NCBI GenBank assembly: GCA_947624925.1
Contig: CANQMG010000003.1
Location: 1 to 40,839 of the forward strand
Direction: 5' to 3'
Length of the DNA: 40,839 nucleotides
DNA from: an uncultured Clostridia bacterium
Lineage (GTDB): Bacteria; Bacillota; Clostridia; TANB77; CAG-508
This document shows, one piece after another, positions 7,992 to 16,260 of the stretch. The notes beneath the pieces were generated by a model that ran no database searches, had not been told where the DNA came from, and saw nothing but the letters and a program-made list of their open reading frames with translations. Each line of letters begins with the position of its first letter. The stretch's first letter is position 1. The position numbers were made by a program, and so were the translations under genes.

Positions 7992-9212
7992 ATGGAACTA
8001 AAGAGCAAATATCAATATACATATTTTATATATCCATATGTTATTGATGAATATAAATATAAAAAATATATTTTAAATTTATTAAAAAACAAAAATATAC
8101 ATATAAAAAATATTGAGCAAGAAAAAGATATAGAAATATATAATTACTTTTTGCCTAGTATAAAAAAATATATGTTTAGTAATTTTGAATTTACAAAAAA
8201 GAAAATAAATAATATAAAAAAACTAAATATAAAAACACAGGCAAATATTTTATCACAATATAATTGCGTTATGTTCGAATACGAACTAAACAAATCAATA
8301 CAAGGAAAAGCTGATTTAGAAAAATGCATATTTTTTGAAATTCAAAAAATTGAAGTAATATGTTTTAATACAGGAATATGTTTTTTAAATATAAAAACAA
8401 ATGTAGAAGGAAGTAATAATTTTTCGGATATATTAGATTTTAATTATAAATTTAAGGATATACAATCAAATAATAGCAAACTAAAAGATTATGAAAATAT
8501 AAAAATACAAACAAGTACATTTAAAGATATTGAAAGCATATCACAAATAATAACAACAATAACTGGAAATAAAAATTATTTAAAAGATTTAAATATACAT
8601 ACAAATAAATTCTTTACATATTCATATGTGTGCTTAGAACAAGATATGTGGAATAAAGAAAATGATTTTGAAAAAATAGAAAAAGATTATATAAAATATA
8701 TAGAACAAATGCCTAGTAATTGTAAAATAAATTATATGGTATTAGAAGAAATTACAAAAGGTGAATATATAAAAATAGGTGCTAATAATTTAGGAGTTGG
8801 TTTGATAACATCTGCTGTTGAATTGGAAAATTATACAAAGCTTCCATATGAGTTTGAAAATCAATATTTATATACATATATTATTGCTTTATATAAAAAA
8901 ATATATTTAGAAGTTATAAAGGACAAACTAGAAAATTACAAAAATATATATAATATTATAAAAAAAACAGAGAAATTTGAAAAAAGTTTTGAACAAAAAC
9001 AAATAACAGAAGATAAATTTGGAAATATATTTTTTGAATATATACAAGAAAAAATAGATTATAGAAAAACATTTGATGAAATAAATAAAATATATGAAAT
9101 AACAAATAAAAACAAGATATATAAGAAATTTCAAAGAAAAAATATTATATTAAAAATTGTATTATTAATATCAATAATAGTGAACATAATATTATTATGG
9201 AAACTTAATTGA
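7992..9212 (+). CDS. Conserved-looking hypothetical protein with C-terminal membrane anchor
   Basis: I do not recognise a named family. The 406-residue protein has no signal peptide. It is rich in Lys, Ile, Asn and Tyr, is predicted mixed alpha/beta, and ends in a single hydrophobic helix (about 383-402, ILKIVLLISIIVNIILLWKL) with only two residues after it. This is the layout of a tail-anchored cytosolic protein. Sequence landmarks are YFIYPYVIDE near the start, FFEIQKIEVICFNTGICFL near the middle and YSYVCLEQDMWNKEN later. The helical stretch before the anchor (about 320-380) could be coiled coil. It lies 15 bp after the WG-repeat gene with a GGAGAG ribosome binding site. High Asn/Ile content reflects base composition and is not evidence of transfer. 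Confidence 0.7.
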   Translation: MELKSKYQYTYFIYPYVIDEYKYKKYILNLLKNKNIHIKNIEQEKDIEIYNYFLPSIKKYMFSNFEFTKKKINNIKKLNIKTQANILSQYNCVMFEYELNKSIQGKADLEKCIFFEIQKIEVICFNTGICFLNIKTNVEGSNNFSDILDFNYKFKDIQSNNSKLKDYENIKIQTSTFKDIESISQIITTITGNKNYLKDLNIHTNKFFTYSYVCLEQDMWNKENDFEKIEKDYIKYIEQMPSNCKINYMVLEEITKGEYIKIGANNLGVGLITSAVELENYTKLPYEFENQYLYTYIIALYKKIYLEVIKDKLENYKNIYNIIKKTEKFEKSFEQKQITEDKFGNIFFEYIQEKIDYRKTFDEINKIYEITNKNKIYKKFQRKNIILKIVLLISIIVNIILLWKLN

Positions 9213-9270
9213 TGTTTAAAATTTAAAAAATTTGTATATAACATAGATATCATAAATAGAGAGGTAAAAA

Positions 9271-9663
9271 ATGCAAATAACTTGTGGAACAGATATTATA
9301 GAAATAGAAAGAATTAAAGAGTCCATTGAAAATTTGAAAGATGCATTTACAACAAAAATATATACTCCAAAAGAAATAGAATATTGTGAAAGCAAAAAAA
9401 ATGCTAAATATGAGCATTATGCTGCAAGATTCGCAGCAAAAGAAGCAATATATAAAGCAATTTCTCCAATTCTAAATAACAAATACGAAATATCTTGGAA
9501 GGATGCTGAAGTAGTAAATGATATAAATGGAAAGCCATATGTAAATTTTATAAATTATAAAACAGATAAAATAGAAAGTATAGATATAAGTTTATCACAT
9601 TGTAAAAAATATGCCACAGCAAATGTAACTATTTTATTAAAAAATAATTTGGAGGAAAAATGA
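9271..9663 (+). CDS. acpS: Holo-[acyl-carrier-protein] synthase
   Basis: AcpS transfers 4'-phosphopantetheine from CoA to apo-ACP, activating it for fatty acid synthesis. The magnesium-binding Asp is in GTDIIEIERI (residue 8) and the second acidic motif in AARFAAKEAIYKA. ISLSHCKKYATA near the C-terminus matches the conserved IS(L/I)SH block. Length (130) is typical. The start has a GAGAGGT ribosome binding site. Its stop overlaps the next start as ATGA, so acpS and the TatD gene are translationally coupled. Confidence 0.93.
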   Translation: MQITCGTDIIEIERIKESIENLKDAFTTKIYTPKEIEYCESKKNAKYEHYAARFAAKEAIYKAISPILNNKYEISWKDAEVVNDINGKPYVNFINYKTDKIESIDISLSHCKKYATANVTILLKNNLEEK

Positions 9664-10442
9664 AATTATATGATTCTCATGCACATTATAATGATGAAAA
9701 ATTTGACGAAGATAGAAAAGAAATAATAGAAAAAATATTAAATGAAAATATAAATTTTATAATTGCGGGATATAATTTAAAATCATCTGAGGATGCAATA
9801 AAAATATCTGAAAAATACAAGCAAATATATTGCACATGTGGAATTTCTCCAAATGATATTATAGAAGATAAAAATCAAATGCTAAAACAATTAAATAAAA
9901 TAGAAGAAATTTCACAAAATAATAAAGTAGTAGCAATAGGAGAAATTGGTTTAGATTATTATTGGAACAAAGAAAATAAAAAAATACAAGAAGAAATGTT
10001 TATAAAACAAATAGAAATTGCAAATAAATTAGATTTACCAATTGTTATACACACAAGAGAAGCAATAAATGATACCTTAGAAATAATAAAAAATAATCCA
10101 GTAAAAAATAAAGGAGTATTCCATTGCTGTCCACTAAATAAATATTTAGTAGAAGAAGCTATTAAAATGGGATTTTATATTTCTTTTTCAGGAGTAATAA
10201 CATTTAAAAATTGTAAAAATGCAGATGAAATAATAAAAATAATTCCTGAGGATAAAATATTAATAGAAACAGATAGTCCTTATTTGGCACCAGAGCCTAA
10301 TAGAGGGAAAAGAAATGATTCAAGAAATGTAAAATATGTAGCTAAAAAAATTGCGATGGTAAAAGGCAAAACAATAGAAGAAATAGCAGATATAACGTAT
10401 AATAATATATCAAAAATATTTAGAAAAATTAAAAGATGTTAA
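9660..10442 (+). CDS. TatD-family metal-dependent deoxyribonuclease
   Basis: A cytosolic TIM-barrel hydrolase, likely a 3'-5' exonuclease acting on DNA with two metals. The DSHAH motif (His7, His9) opens the barrel. GEIGLDYYW supplies the Glu ligand, VIHTRE and HCC provide His ligands, and ETDSPYLAPEPNRGKRN is the TatD signature with the catalytic Asp. Length (260) fits the TatD/YcfH group. It overlaps acpS by 4 bp, with GGAGG inside the acpS end. An AT-only hairpin (arms 10442-10453 and 10457-10468) follows the stop and may be a weak terminator. The family is also called TatD-type DNase or YabD; the exact subgroup is not resolved. Confidence 0.92.
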   Translation: MKLYDSHAHYNDEKFDEDRKEIIEKILNENINFIIAGYNLKSSEDAIKISEKYKQIYCTCGISPNDIIEDKNQMLKQLNKIEEISQNNKVVAIGEIGLDYYWNKENKKIQEEMFIKQIEIANKLDLPIVIHTREAINDTLEIIKNNPVKNKGVFHCCPLNKYLVEEAIKMGFYISFSGVITFKNCKNADEIIKIIPEDKILIETDSPYLAPEPNRGKRNDSRNVKYVAKKIAMVKGKTIEEIADITYNNISKIFRKIKRC

Positions 10443-10530
10443 ATTTTATAATTATTAATTATAAAATTACTTGAATATTTTAAAATAATGTGTTAATTTA
10501 AATATAAATAAAAAATAAGGAGGTTATATT

Positions 10531-11082
10531 ATGTGGATTGCATTAATAGTTATAGCTGTAATTGTTATAATTTTAATTGCTATTTATAATGGTTTAGTAT
10601 CTTCAAGATTAAAAGTAAAAAATGCATGGAGTCAAATTGATGTACAATTACAAAGAAGATTTGATTTAATTCCAAATTTAGTAGATACTGTAAAAGGATA
10701 TATGAAACATGAAAATGAAACATTAACTAAGATAGCAGAATTAAGAACAGCATGGGCAGGAGCAAATACAGTTGCACAAAAAGCAGAATTAGATAATCAA
10801 TTATCAAGCACATTAAAAACAATTATGGCAGTATCAGAAAATTATCCAGATTTAAAGGCAAATCAAAATTTTTCAGATCTACAAGAAGAACTAAGAAATA
10901 CGGAAAATAAAATATCTTATGCAAGACAATTTTATAATGATAGTGTAACAATGTATAATACAAAATTAGCAGTATTTCCAAATAATATAATAGCTTCAAT
11001 GTTTAGATTTCAAGAAGAAGAATTATTCAAAACAGATGATGATGAAGCTAGAAAAAACGTAAAAGTAGATTTTAATAACTAA
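10531..11082 (+). CDS. lemA: LemA family protein
   Basis: A single N-terminal membrane helix (about 2-22, WIALIVIAVIVIILIAIY) is followed by a three-helix, mostly alpha domain. The family core is visible as VKNAWSQIDVQLQRRFDLIPNLV (split here as VKNAWSQIDVQLQRR and FDLIPNLVDTVKGY), then SENYPDLKANQNFSDLQEEL and the closing ISYARQFYNDSVTMYN. Length (183) is typical. The biochemical role of LemA is unsettled; it is widespread and often adjacent to an HtpX-type protease, as here. It has an AAGGAGGT ribosome binding site and a possible promoter TTGAAT-N17-TAATTT from 10471. A terminator follows the stop by 5 bases. Confidence 0.92.
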   Translation: MWIALIVIAVIVIILIAIYNGLVSSRLKVKNAWSQIDVQLQRRFDLIPNLVDTVKGYMKHENETLTKIAELRTAWAGANTVAQKAELDNQLSSTLKTIMAVSENYPDLKANQNFSDLQEELRNTENKISYARQFYNDSVTMYNTKLAVFPNNIIASMFRFQEEELFKTDDDEARKNVKVDFNN

Positions 11083-11086
11083 TAAT

Positions 11087-11111
11087 TTGGGCGTACATGC
11101 GCCCAATTTTT
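11087..11111 (+). terminator. Intrinsic terminator after lemA
   Basis: TTGGGCG (11087-11093) pairs with CGCCCAA (11100-11106) around a 6-nt loop, followed by five T's. Being between lemA and the protease gene, it probably attenuates rather than fully separates them, since no clear promoter follows. Confidence 0.75.
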
Positions 11112-11153
11112 AGCTATATAATAATGTTTTAAGCAAATTAAAGGAGAAACTTT

Positions 11154-12050
11154 ATGTATGAAGATATAAAGAAAAATAAAATTAAATCAGGTTTTATTGT
11201 ATCAGGTTTTATATTAATGATAACAATAATAGTATATTATATATGTGCAGCATTTGACTTAGGTGCATTTTCAATTGTAATAGCATTAATAGTTTCAATA
11301 ATATCTGCATGGGCATCATATTATAACAGTGATAAAATAATATTATCAATAAGTAATGCACGACCTGCAACAAAAGAAGAATATCAAAAATTAGTTAATA
11401 TATTAGATGCATTAGTTGTAAGTGCAGGTATGACTGTAACACCAAGAATATATGTAGTTGAAGATAATCAGCCAAATGCATTTGCAACTGGAAGAGATCC
11501 AGAACATTCTGTAATATGTGTTACATCAGCACTATTAGAGAAATTAGATTACTATGAACTAGAAGGTGTTATTGCACATGAATTATCACATATATATAAT
11601 TATGATATTAGACTTTCTGCAGTAATAACAGTAATGGTAGGACTAATAGTTATGGTATCAGATATGTTTACAAGAAATATATTTTTTTCAAGAAGATCAA
11701 GTAGAGATGATGATAATAAATCAAATGGAATATTAATGATATTGGGATTGATATTTTTAATAATATCTCCAATATTTGCAAAATTACTACAATTATGTGT
11801 ATCACGTAGAAGAGAATTTTTAGCCGATGCTACGGCTATACAATTTACAAGGAATCCAGATGGATTAATATCTGCACTTGAAAAAATATCTAATGATCCA
11901 AATGAATTGCAAACAGCAAGTACATCAACAGCACATATGTATATAGAAGATCCATTTAGAAAAAATTTAAAAAGTGGTAAAAAAACGAGTATATTTTCAA
12001 CTCATCCTAGTACAGAAGATAGGATAGCAGCATTAAAAGCTTTAAGATAA
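11154..12050 (+). CDS. htpX: M48-family membrane zinc metalloprotease, HtpX-like
   Basis: A quality-control protease of the membrane. Two N-terminal membrane helices (about 12-32 and 36-56) precede the catalytic domain. HELSH (His142, Glu143, His146) is the zinc motif, and EFLADATAIQF provides the third ligand (Glu221). A second membrane pair lies between them (about 156-172 and 192-214). The C-terminal STHPSTEDRIAAL motif is typical of HtpX/Ste24 relatives. Length (298) matches HtpX. A 7-residue acidic/serine insert (SSRDDDN) sits in the middle loop. AAGGAGA lies 7 bases before the ATG. The lemA-htpX pairing is a common bacterial arrangement. Confidence 0.9.
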   Translation: MYEDIKKNKIKSGFIVSGFILMITIIVYYICAAFDLGAFSIVIALIVSIISAWASYYNSDKIILSISNARPATKEEYQKLVNILDALVVSAGMTVTPRIYVVEDNQPNAFATGRDPEHSVICVTSALLEKLDYYELEGVIAHELSHIYNYDIRLSAVITVMVGLIVMVSDMFTRNIFFSRRSSRDDDNKSNGILMILGLIFLIISPIFAKLLQLCVSRRREFLADATAIQFTRNPDGLISALEKISNDPNELQTASTSTAHMYIEDPFRKNLKSGKKTSIFSTHPSTEDRIAALKALR

Positions 12051-12084
12051 AAAAATAAAAAATAAAATAATATAAAAAATATAA

Positions 12085-12105
12085 AGGCAGGTCTAAGACC
12101 TGCCT
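12085..12105 (+). terminator. GC-rich hairpin after htpX (terminator lacking a U-tract)
   Basis: AGGCAGGTCT (12085-12094) and AGACCTGCCT (12096-12105) are perfect complements, with a few central bases forming the loop. It lies 35 bp after the stop and is the most GC-rich spot nearby. It is followed by AAAATATT, not T's, on the plus strand. Confidence 0.5.
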
Positions 12106-12201
12106 AAAATATTAAAAAAAATTAATCATATTTTTGTACAAGCAGGCATATAATTTACTAAAAGTATTTATTTTCTAAGGATATGGACGTGTTTCGAAAA
12201 T

Positions 12202-12230
12202 TTGACATATAATGTAATATATGGTAAAAT
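12202..12230 (+). promoter_or_regulatory. Strong sigma-A promoter of the 3D-domain gene
   Basis: A consensus TTGACA is followed after 17 bp by TAAAAT, 33 bp upstream of the start codon. This leaves a leader of about 27 nt carrying AAGGAGGG, too short for a riboswitch. Confidence 0.75.
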
Positions 12231-12263
12231 ACAAATGTCACTTTAAGGAGGGATAAAATATTT

Positions 12264-13256
12264 ATGGGGAATAATGAAAAGGCATCTTTTCAAATAATAA
12301 AAATTGCAATAATTTTATTTATTTTTTTAGCAATATTTAGCATTGGATTTAGGGTTTTTGGTACACAAATAAACAATGTAAAAATAATATTATCAGACAA
12401 TTATGAAATGAATGTATTAACTTCTAAAAATAAAGTTTCAGAAATATTAAAAGAAAACCATATAATATTAATGCCAGATGAAAAAGTGTATCCTGGAGAA
12501 GATGAGAATATATTAGAAAATAATAAAATAGTAATATCTAAAAATAATAAAACAATAACACAAATTGCAGATGAAAGTGAAGAAGTAACATTAGATGAAA
12601 TAATGAATAACTACACACCAATAATAGAAAAAATAGTTGAAAAAGAAGAAGAAATACCTTTTGAAACAATAACTAAAAAATCAAGCACTACAGAAACACA
12701 AAGAGGAAATGAAGTTATTCAAGAGGGAAAAAATGGAATAAAGAAAACAACATACAAAATAAAGTATCAGAATGATGAAGAAATAGAAAGAACAATATTA
12801 AAGGAAGAAATTATAAAAAAACCAGTGAATAAAATTGTTCAAGTAGTATCTGTAGTTTCATCAAGAAGTGGAAATAGAACAAATATAGATGTTTCTAAAG
12901 CATCTGGTTCAATTGCTAAAAAAGTAGAAAATATTACTCCTATAGTAAAAACATTAAATACATCTGCTTATACTGCATCAACTTGTGGAAAAAGCCCAAC
13001 AAGCAAAGGCTATGGAGTCACAGCATCAGGAACAAAAGCGACAGCTTGGTATACAGTAGCAGCAGGAAAAGGATATCCTATAGGAACAGTAATATATATA
13101 CCATATTTTAAAAATAAGCCAAATGGAGGATGGTTTGTAGTACAAGATAGAGGTGGAGCAATAAGCAATAATAAATTAGATGTGTATATGAACACATATA
13201 ATGAATGTATTCAATTTGGTAGAAAAAACCTAGAATGTTATATTTATATGAAATAA
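12264..13256 (+). CDS. YabE-like cell-wall protein: DUF348 + G5 + 3D domains
   Basis: A secreted or anchored peptidoglycan-active protein related to Bacillus YabE and resuscitation factors. An N-terminal membrane helix (about 11-31) is followed by one DUF348 ubiquitin-like repeat (about 38-96) and a G5 domain (about 119-196; VEKEEEIPFETITKKSST through VVS). After a Ser-rich linker, a C-terminal 3D domain (about 230-330) contains TASGTKA, YPIGTVIYIP, VVQDRGGAI and KLDVYM. The last two hold the conserved aspartates of the MltA-like double-psi barrel. It is therefore a candidate lytic transglycosylase. Relatives often have two or three DUF348 copies; this one has a single clear copy. AAGGAGGG lies 11 bases upstream of the ATG. 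Confidence 0.9.
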   Translation: MGNNEKASFQIIKIAIILFIFLAIFSIGFRVFGTQINNVKIILSDNYEMNVLTSKNKVSEILKENHIILMPDEKVYPGEDENILENNKIVISKNNKTITQIADESEEVTLDEIMNNYTPIIEKIVEKEEEIPFETITKKSSTTETQRGNEVIQEGKNGIKKTTYKIKYQNDEEIERTILKEEIIKKPVNKIVQVVSVVSSRSGNRTNIDVSKASGSIAKKVENITPIVKTLNTSAYTASTCGKSPTSKGYGVTASGTKATAWYTVAAGKGYPIGTVIYIPYFKNKPNGGWFVVQDRGGAISNNKLDVYMNTYNECIQFGRKNLECYIYMK

Positions 13257-13261
13257 AAAAG

Positions 13262-13289
13262 AAAACCGATAACTGATGTTATCGGTTTT
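13262..13289. terminator. Bidirectional terminator between the 3D gene and the TA candidate
   Basis: AAAACCGATAAC (13262-13273) and GTTATCGGTTTT (13278-13289) form a 12-bp perfect stem with a TGAT loop. Because it begins with A's and ends with T's it can serve both convergent genes. Confidence 0.8.
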
Positions 13290-13309
13290 ACATTAATTTT
13301 ATTTTAACC

Positions 13310-13657
13310 TTATATAGTTGCTAAATAGTCTAAATATGTATTTAAAAATTTTTCCAAATCATTTTGTTCTACTTCGCCCACTTTAAATTTTATTTCTTCT
13401 TCAGAAATTTCAATAAAGTCATCACATTTTACAATACTATCTTTGTTTAAATTATTCTTATTATTTTTTCTTAACATTTTATTATATGGATATTTAATTT
13501 GTTCCTGATTTGATGTTAATAAAAAACCAAAATAACTATCAATATCTATTGCCTGTCCATCATCTATTATTACTAAAAAATGATTTGCTCCTTCTTTTCC
13601 ACTTTTATAGAAATATTTAGATACAAAAACTATATCTCCAATATTAAAATTTTTCAT
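13310..13657 (-). CDS. MazF/PemK-like toxin candidate
   Basis: The 115-residue protein has the layout of the PemK/MazF ribonuclease fold. It has an N-terminal GDIVFVSKYF strand, a hydrophobic HFLVIIDDG strand, a central FLLTSNQEQ strand and a KDSIVKCDDFIEIS block. A C-terminal GEVEQNDLEKFLNTYLDYL helix recalls the iG.l....l..i...l end of MazF. The classical arginine and Ser/Thr catalytic positions are not unambiguous, so a diverged or non-nuclease member is possible. It starts one base after the stop of a 56-residue basic protein, an antitoxin-toxin arrangement. A perfect TTGATA-N17-TATAAT promoter precedes the pair. Family assignment is by pattern only. Confidence 0.55.
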   Translation of the reverse strand: MKNFNIGDIVFVSKYFYKSGKEGANHFLVIIDDGQAIDIDSYFGFLLTSNQEQIKYPYNKMLRKNNKNNLNKDSIVKCDDFIEISEEEIKFKVGEVEQNDLEKFLNTYLDYLATI

Positions 13658-13658
13658 T

Positions 13659-13829
13659 TTAATTTGCTCCTTTTATTTTAGAAGTATAATAAATGACTTC
13701 TTTTTCTGATAAAGCATACTCTTTTGATTCTTTTGTATCACAAAAATCAGAATATTTTTTTATTAATCCTTTTTGTTGAGCTTTTTTAACCAATTCTGTT
13801 GCTCTTTTTTTATAATCTGAATCCACCAT
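13659..13829 (-). CDS. Small basic protein, putative antitoxin partner (missing from the ORF track)
   Basis: A 56-residue ORF begins MVDSDYKKRATELVKKAQQK and ends TSKIKGAN. An AGGAGGT ribosome binding site lies about 7 bases before the ATG, one of the best in the window. Two predicted helices are separated by a Tyr/Asp/Cys-containing turn (KYSDFCDTKESKEYAL). The stop is one base from the start of the MazF-like gene, so the two are translationally coupled. Size, position and coupling fit an antitoxin, but no DNA-binding motif (RHH, AbrB or HTH) can be recognised. It could instead be a small regulator or a stand-alone peptide. Confidence 0.6.
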   Translation of the reverse strand: MVDSDYKKRATELVKKAQQKGLIKKYSDFCDTKESKEYALSEKEVIYYTSKIKGAN

Positions 13830-13920
13830 TTCTTATACCTCCTATATATATTATTTCAACTTTCATAATATTAATACTATAATATGAAAAGCAAATAAAA
13901 ATGATTTAATTATTAAATTT

Positions 13921-13949
13921 ATTATAGCATAAATTTAACATAATATCAA
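13921..13949 (-). promoter_or_regulatory. Sigma-A promoter of the MazF-like pair
   Basis: Read on the minus strand, TTGATA (13949-13944) and TATAAT (13926-13921) are exactly 17 bp apart. The predicted start is about 85 bases upstream of the small ORF's ATG. Confidence 0.6.
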
Positions 13950-14003
13950 TTTTTATTTATAATTAATATATATTATTCTAAATCGTTCTGTCAAGAAAAA
14001 TCG

Positions 14004-14021
14004 TTCGACATTTTTGTCGAA
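14004..14021. promoter_or_regulatory. Inverted pair of exact Spo0A boxes
   Basis: TTCGACA (14004-14010), four T's, then TGTCGAA (14015-14021) form a perfect palindrome of two 0A boxes. It lies 55 bp upstream of the -35 of the TA promoter and in the same intergenic region as the exoA promoter. No other exact 0A boxes were found in the window apart from the one at 14072. Confidence 0.5.
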
Positions 14022-14071
14022 TTATGGTGGATTCAAATTTTAATTAATGTTATAAAAATTATTTTTTTTCT

Positions 14072-14078
14072 TGTCGAA
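14072..14078. promoter_or_regulatory. Third exact Spo0A box
   Basis: TGTCGAA again, 50 bp from the inverted pair and 87 bp upstream of the exoA -35. In DNA this AT-rich, three exact GC-containing heptamers within 75 bp are unlikely by chance. Confidence 0.4.
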
Positions 14079-14164
14079 AAATGTATTATTATAAAATAAA
14101 TAATTATCGTTTTCAAATTTCCGTAGGAGAAGCAAGTTTACATATAACTTTTTGTTTAAAATCC

Positions 14165-14193
14165 TTGAAAATATTGAAAAAAAGATATATAAT
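14165..14193 (+). promoter_or_regulatory. Sigma-A promoter of exoA
   Basis: TTGAAA and TATAAT are separated by 17 bp, 39 bp upstream of the exoA ATG. A GGAGG ribosome binding site follows. Confidence 0.65.
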
Positions 14194-14231
14194 ATTGTTG
14201 TTAAAATTCAAAAGTGTAAACTGGAGGAATT

Positions 14232-14999
14232 ATGAAATTAATTTCGTGGAATGTAAATGGATTAAGGGCTGTGTTAAAAAAGGGATTTGAAGATTTTTTT
14301 TATAATGAAAATGCTGATATTTTTTGTATTCAAGAAACAAAAATGCAAGAAGGACAAGCTCAAATAGAATTTAAAGGATACAATATATATTGGAATAGCG
14401 CAGAAAAAAAGGGATATTCAGGAACAGCAATATTTACAAAAATAAAACCAAAAAATGTATTTTATGGAATTAATAAAGAAGAACATGATAAAGAAGGAAG
14501 AGTTATAACATTAGAATTTGATAAATTTTATTTAGTAAATTGTTATACTCCAAATTCAAAAAGAGAATTAGAAAGATTAGACTATAGGATGATATGGGAA
14601 GATGACTTTAGAAATTATCTAATAAATTTAGATAAGAAAAAAGCTGTTATCTTATGTGGAGATTTAAATGTTGCACATAAAGAAATTGATTTAAAAAATC
14701 CAAAATCAAATAGAAGAAATGCAGGATTTACAGATGAGGAACGAAATAAAATGACATCACTTTTAGAAAGCAACTTTATAGATACATTTAGATATAAATA
14801 TCCTAATAAAGAAAACTGTTACACATGGTGGTCTTATATGGCAAATTCAAGAGCCAAAAATATTGGTTGGAGAATAGACTACTTCATAGTATCAGATAAA
14901 ATTAAAAATAAAATAAAAGATGCAATAATATATGATTCAATAATGGGAAGTGATCACTGCCCAATAGGACTAGAATTGGAGGTTAAAAATGAAAAATAA
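14232..14999 (+). CDS. exoA: Exodeoxyribonuclease III / AP endonuclease (ExoA)
   Basis: A DNA repair enzyme that cuts 5' of abasic sites and removes 3' blocks. All Xth motifs are present: ISWNVNGLRA at the N-terminus, CIQETKMQ with the metal Glu (residue 36), YTPNSKRELERLDYR, CGDLNVAHKEIDLKNPKSN with the catalytic Asp and Asn, and WRIDYFIVSD. The C-terminal GSDHCPIGLEL carries the catalytic Asp-His pair. Length (255) is normal. The longer overlapping ORF starting at 14081 is in another frame and is rejected. The last 11 bp overlap the AI-2E permease gene, whose GGAGG lies within exoA, so the two are co-translated. Confidence 0.95.
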   Translation: MKLISWNVNGLRAVLKKGFEDFFYNENADIFCIQETKMQEGQAQIEFKGYNIYWNSAEKKGYSGTAIFTKIKPKNVFYGINKEEHDKEGRVITLEFDKFYLVNCYTPNSKRELERLDYRMIWEDDFRNYLINLDKKKAVILCGDLNVAHKEIDLKNPKSNRRNAGFTDEERNKMTSLLESNFIDTFRYKYPNKENCYTWWSYMANSRAKNIGWRIDYFIVSDKIKNKIKDAIIYDSIMGSDHCPIGLELEVKNEK

Positions 15000-16134
15000 A
15001 AATAACATATGGTGGAAATGGATATATTGGTTTTTATTTGCAGTAGCAGTTATAGCAGTTTATAAAACGATGGATAATTTTAATGAAATAATAGTTTTTT
15101 TTAAAAACTTATTTGGAATATTAATGCCATTTATTATAGGCGCACTATTAGCATATTTACTATATGTACCATGTAAAAAAGTAGAGAGTGCTGTAAAAAA
15201 ATCAAAATTTAAATTTGTAAGAAAGAGAGCGAGAGGTATTTCAATTTTAATTGTATATGTAATACTATTTCTAATATTAATAATAGCTATAAACTTTATA
15301 TTACCACCAATTGCAAAAAGTTTAATAGATTTATACAATAATTTACCATCATATTATGATGGAGCTGTAAAGAAAATAGATGAAATACCAGAAGATTCAA
15401 TATTAAATAAAATAAATATAAAGCAAATTGCAGAAAATTTAAAGCAAATTGATTTAGGCAAGTACATTAATATAGAAACATTAGGCTCATATGCTAAGGG
15501 AATAATAAATATCGCAAATGCAATATTAGATATTTTTGTAACTTTAATAATATCAATATATACATTATTAGAAAGAAAACAAATTTTAGAATTTTTTAAA
15601 AAAGTTCTTATGGCAATCCTAAAGAATGATACATATGTAAGCATTGGAAAATATTTAAAAAGAACAAATGAAATATTTTTTAAATTCTTATCAGGACAAA
15701 TATTAGATTCAATAATAATTTGGATATTAATATCAATTGCAATGTTAATTATGAAAGTAAGATATGGAGTATTGCTTGCATTTATGATTGGATTATTCAA
15801 TTTAATTCCTTTCTTAGGGGCAATTATTGCAGTAACAGCAGCAATAATAATAACTGTAATTACTGGTGGAATTTCTCAAGCAATATGTGTTGCAATTGTA
15901 GTGATAATATTACAGCAAATAGATGCAAATATTATAAATCCTAAAATAATAGGAACATCACTACAAATTAGTCCAATACTTGTAATATTATCTGTAAGTT
16001 TGATAGGATCATATTTTGGAATATTGGGAATGTTCCTAGCTGTTCCAATTGTTACAGTATTCAAATTAATATTAATGGATTATATCGATTTTAAAAATGA
16101 AAAGAATTTACATAATAAAAATATAAGCAACTAA
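14989..16134 (+). CDS. AI-2E family transporter (UPF0118 membrane protein)
   Basis: A polytopic inner-membrane protein. The family was named for E. coli TqsA, but many members export other small molecules or ions. Two helices near the N-terminus (about 11-30 and 36-56) precede a basic loop, a helix at about 80-105 and a long soluble helical stretch (about 110-175). A C-terminal cluster of helices (about 180-365) follows, with the family-typical FLSGQILDSIIIWIL and IGLFNLIPFLGAIIAV. The IIGTSLQISPILVILSVSL block near the end is also characteristic. Length (381) is normal. It overlaps exoA by 11 bp; no functional link is implied. A 217-bp AT-rich gap follows before the giant gene. Confidence 0.9.
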   Translation: MKNKNNIWWKWIYWFLFAVAVIAVYKTMDNFNEIIVFFKNLFGILMPFIIGALLAYLLYVPCKKVESAVKKSKFKFVRKRARGISILIVYVILFLILIIAINFILPPIAKSLIDLYNNLPSYYDGAVKKIDEIPEDSILNKINIKQIAENLKQIDLGKYINIETLGSYAKGIINIANAILDIFVTLIISIYTLLERKQILEFFKKVLMAILKNDTYVSIGKYLKRTNEIFFKFLSGQILDSIIIWILISIAMLIMKVRYGVLLAFMIGLFNLIPFLGAIIAVTAAIIITVITGGISQAICVAIVVIILQQIDANIINPKIIGTSLQISPILVILSVSLIGSYFGILGMFLAVPIVTVFKLILMDYIDFKNEKNLHNKNISN

Positions 16135-16260
16135 AATGAACTATAAAAAAATTTGTAATATAAATTTAATATATGATTAAAATAAATCATAAAATGCATA
16201 ATCCGTAAAAGAAGATATTATAAAAAAATGTCATAAAATTATTTGGTAAAATTTTCAGTA

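Noticed and set aside
12202-12263. Riboswitch upstream of the YabE/3D gene, as known for some rpf and yabE genes
   Set aside because: The leader after the promoter is only about 27 nt and has no stem, too short for a ydaO-type c-di-AMP riboswitch.
14081-14290. 69-aa ORF overlapping the start of exoA
   Set aside because: It is out of frame with exoA, has no ribosome binding site, spans the exoA promoter, and its product has no recognisable pattern.
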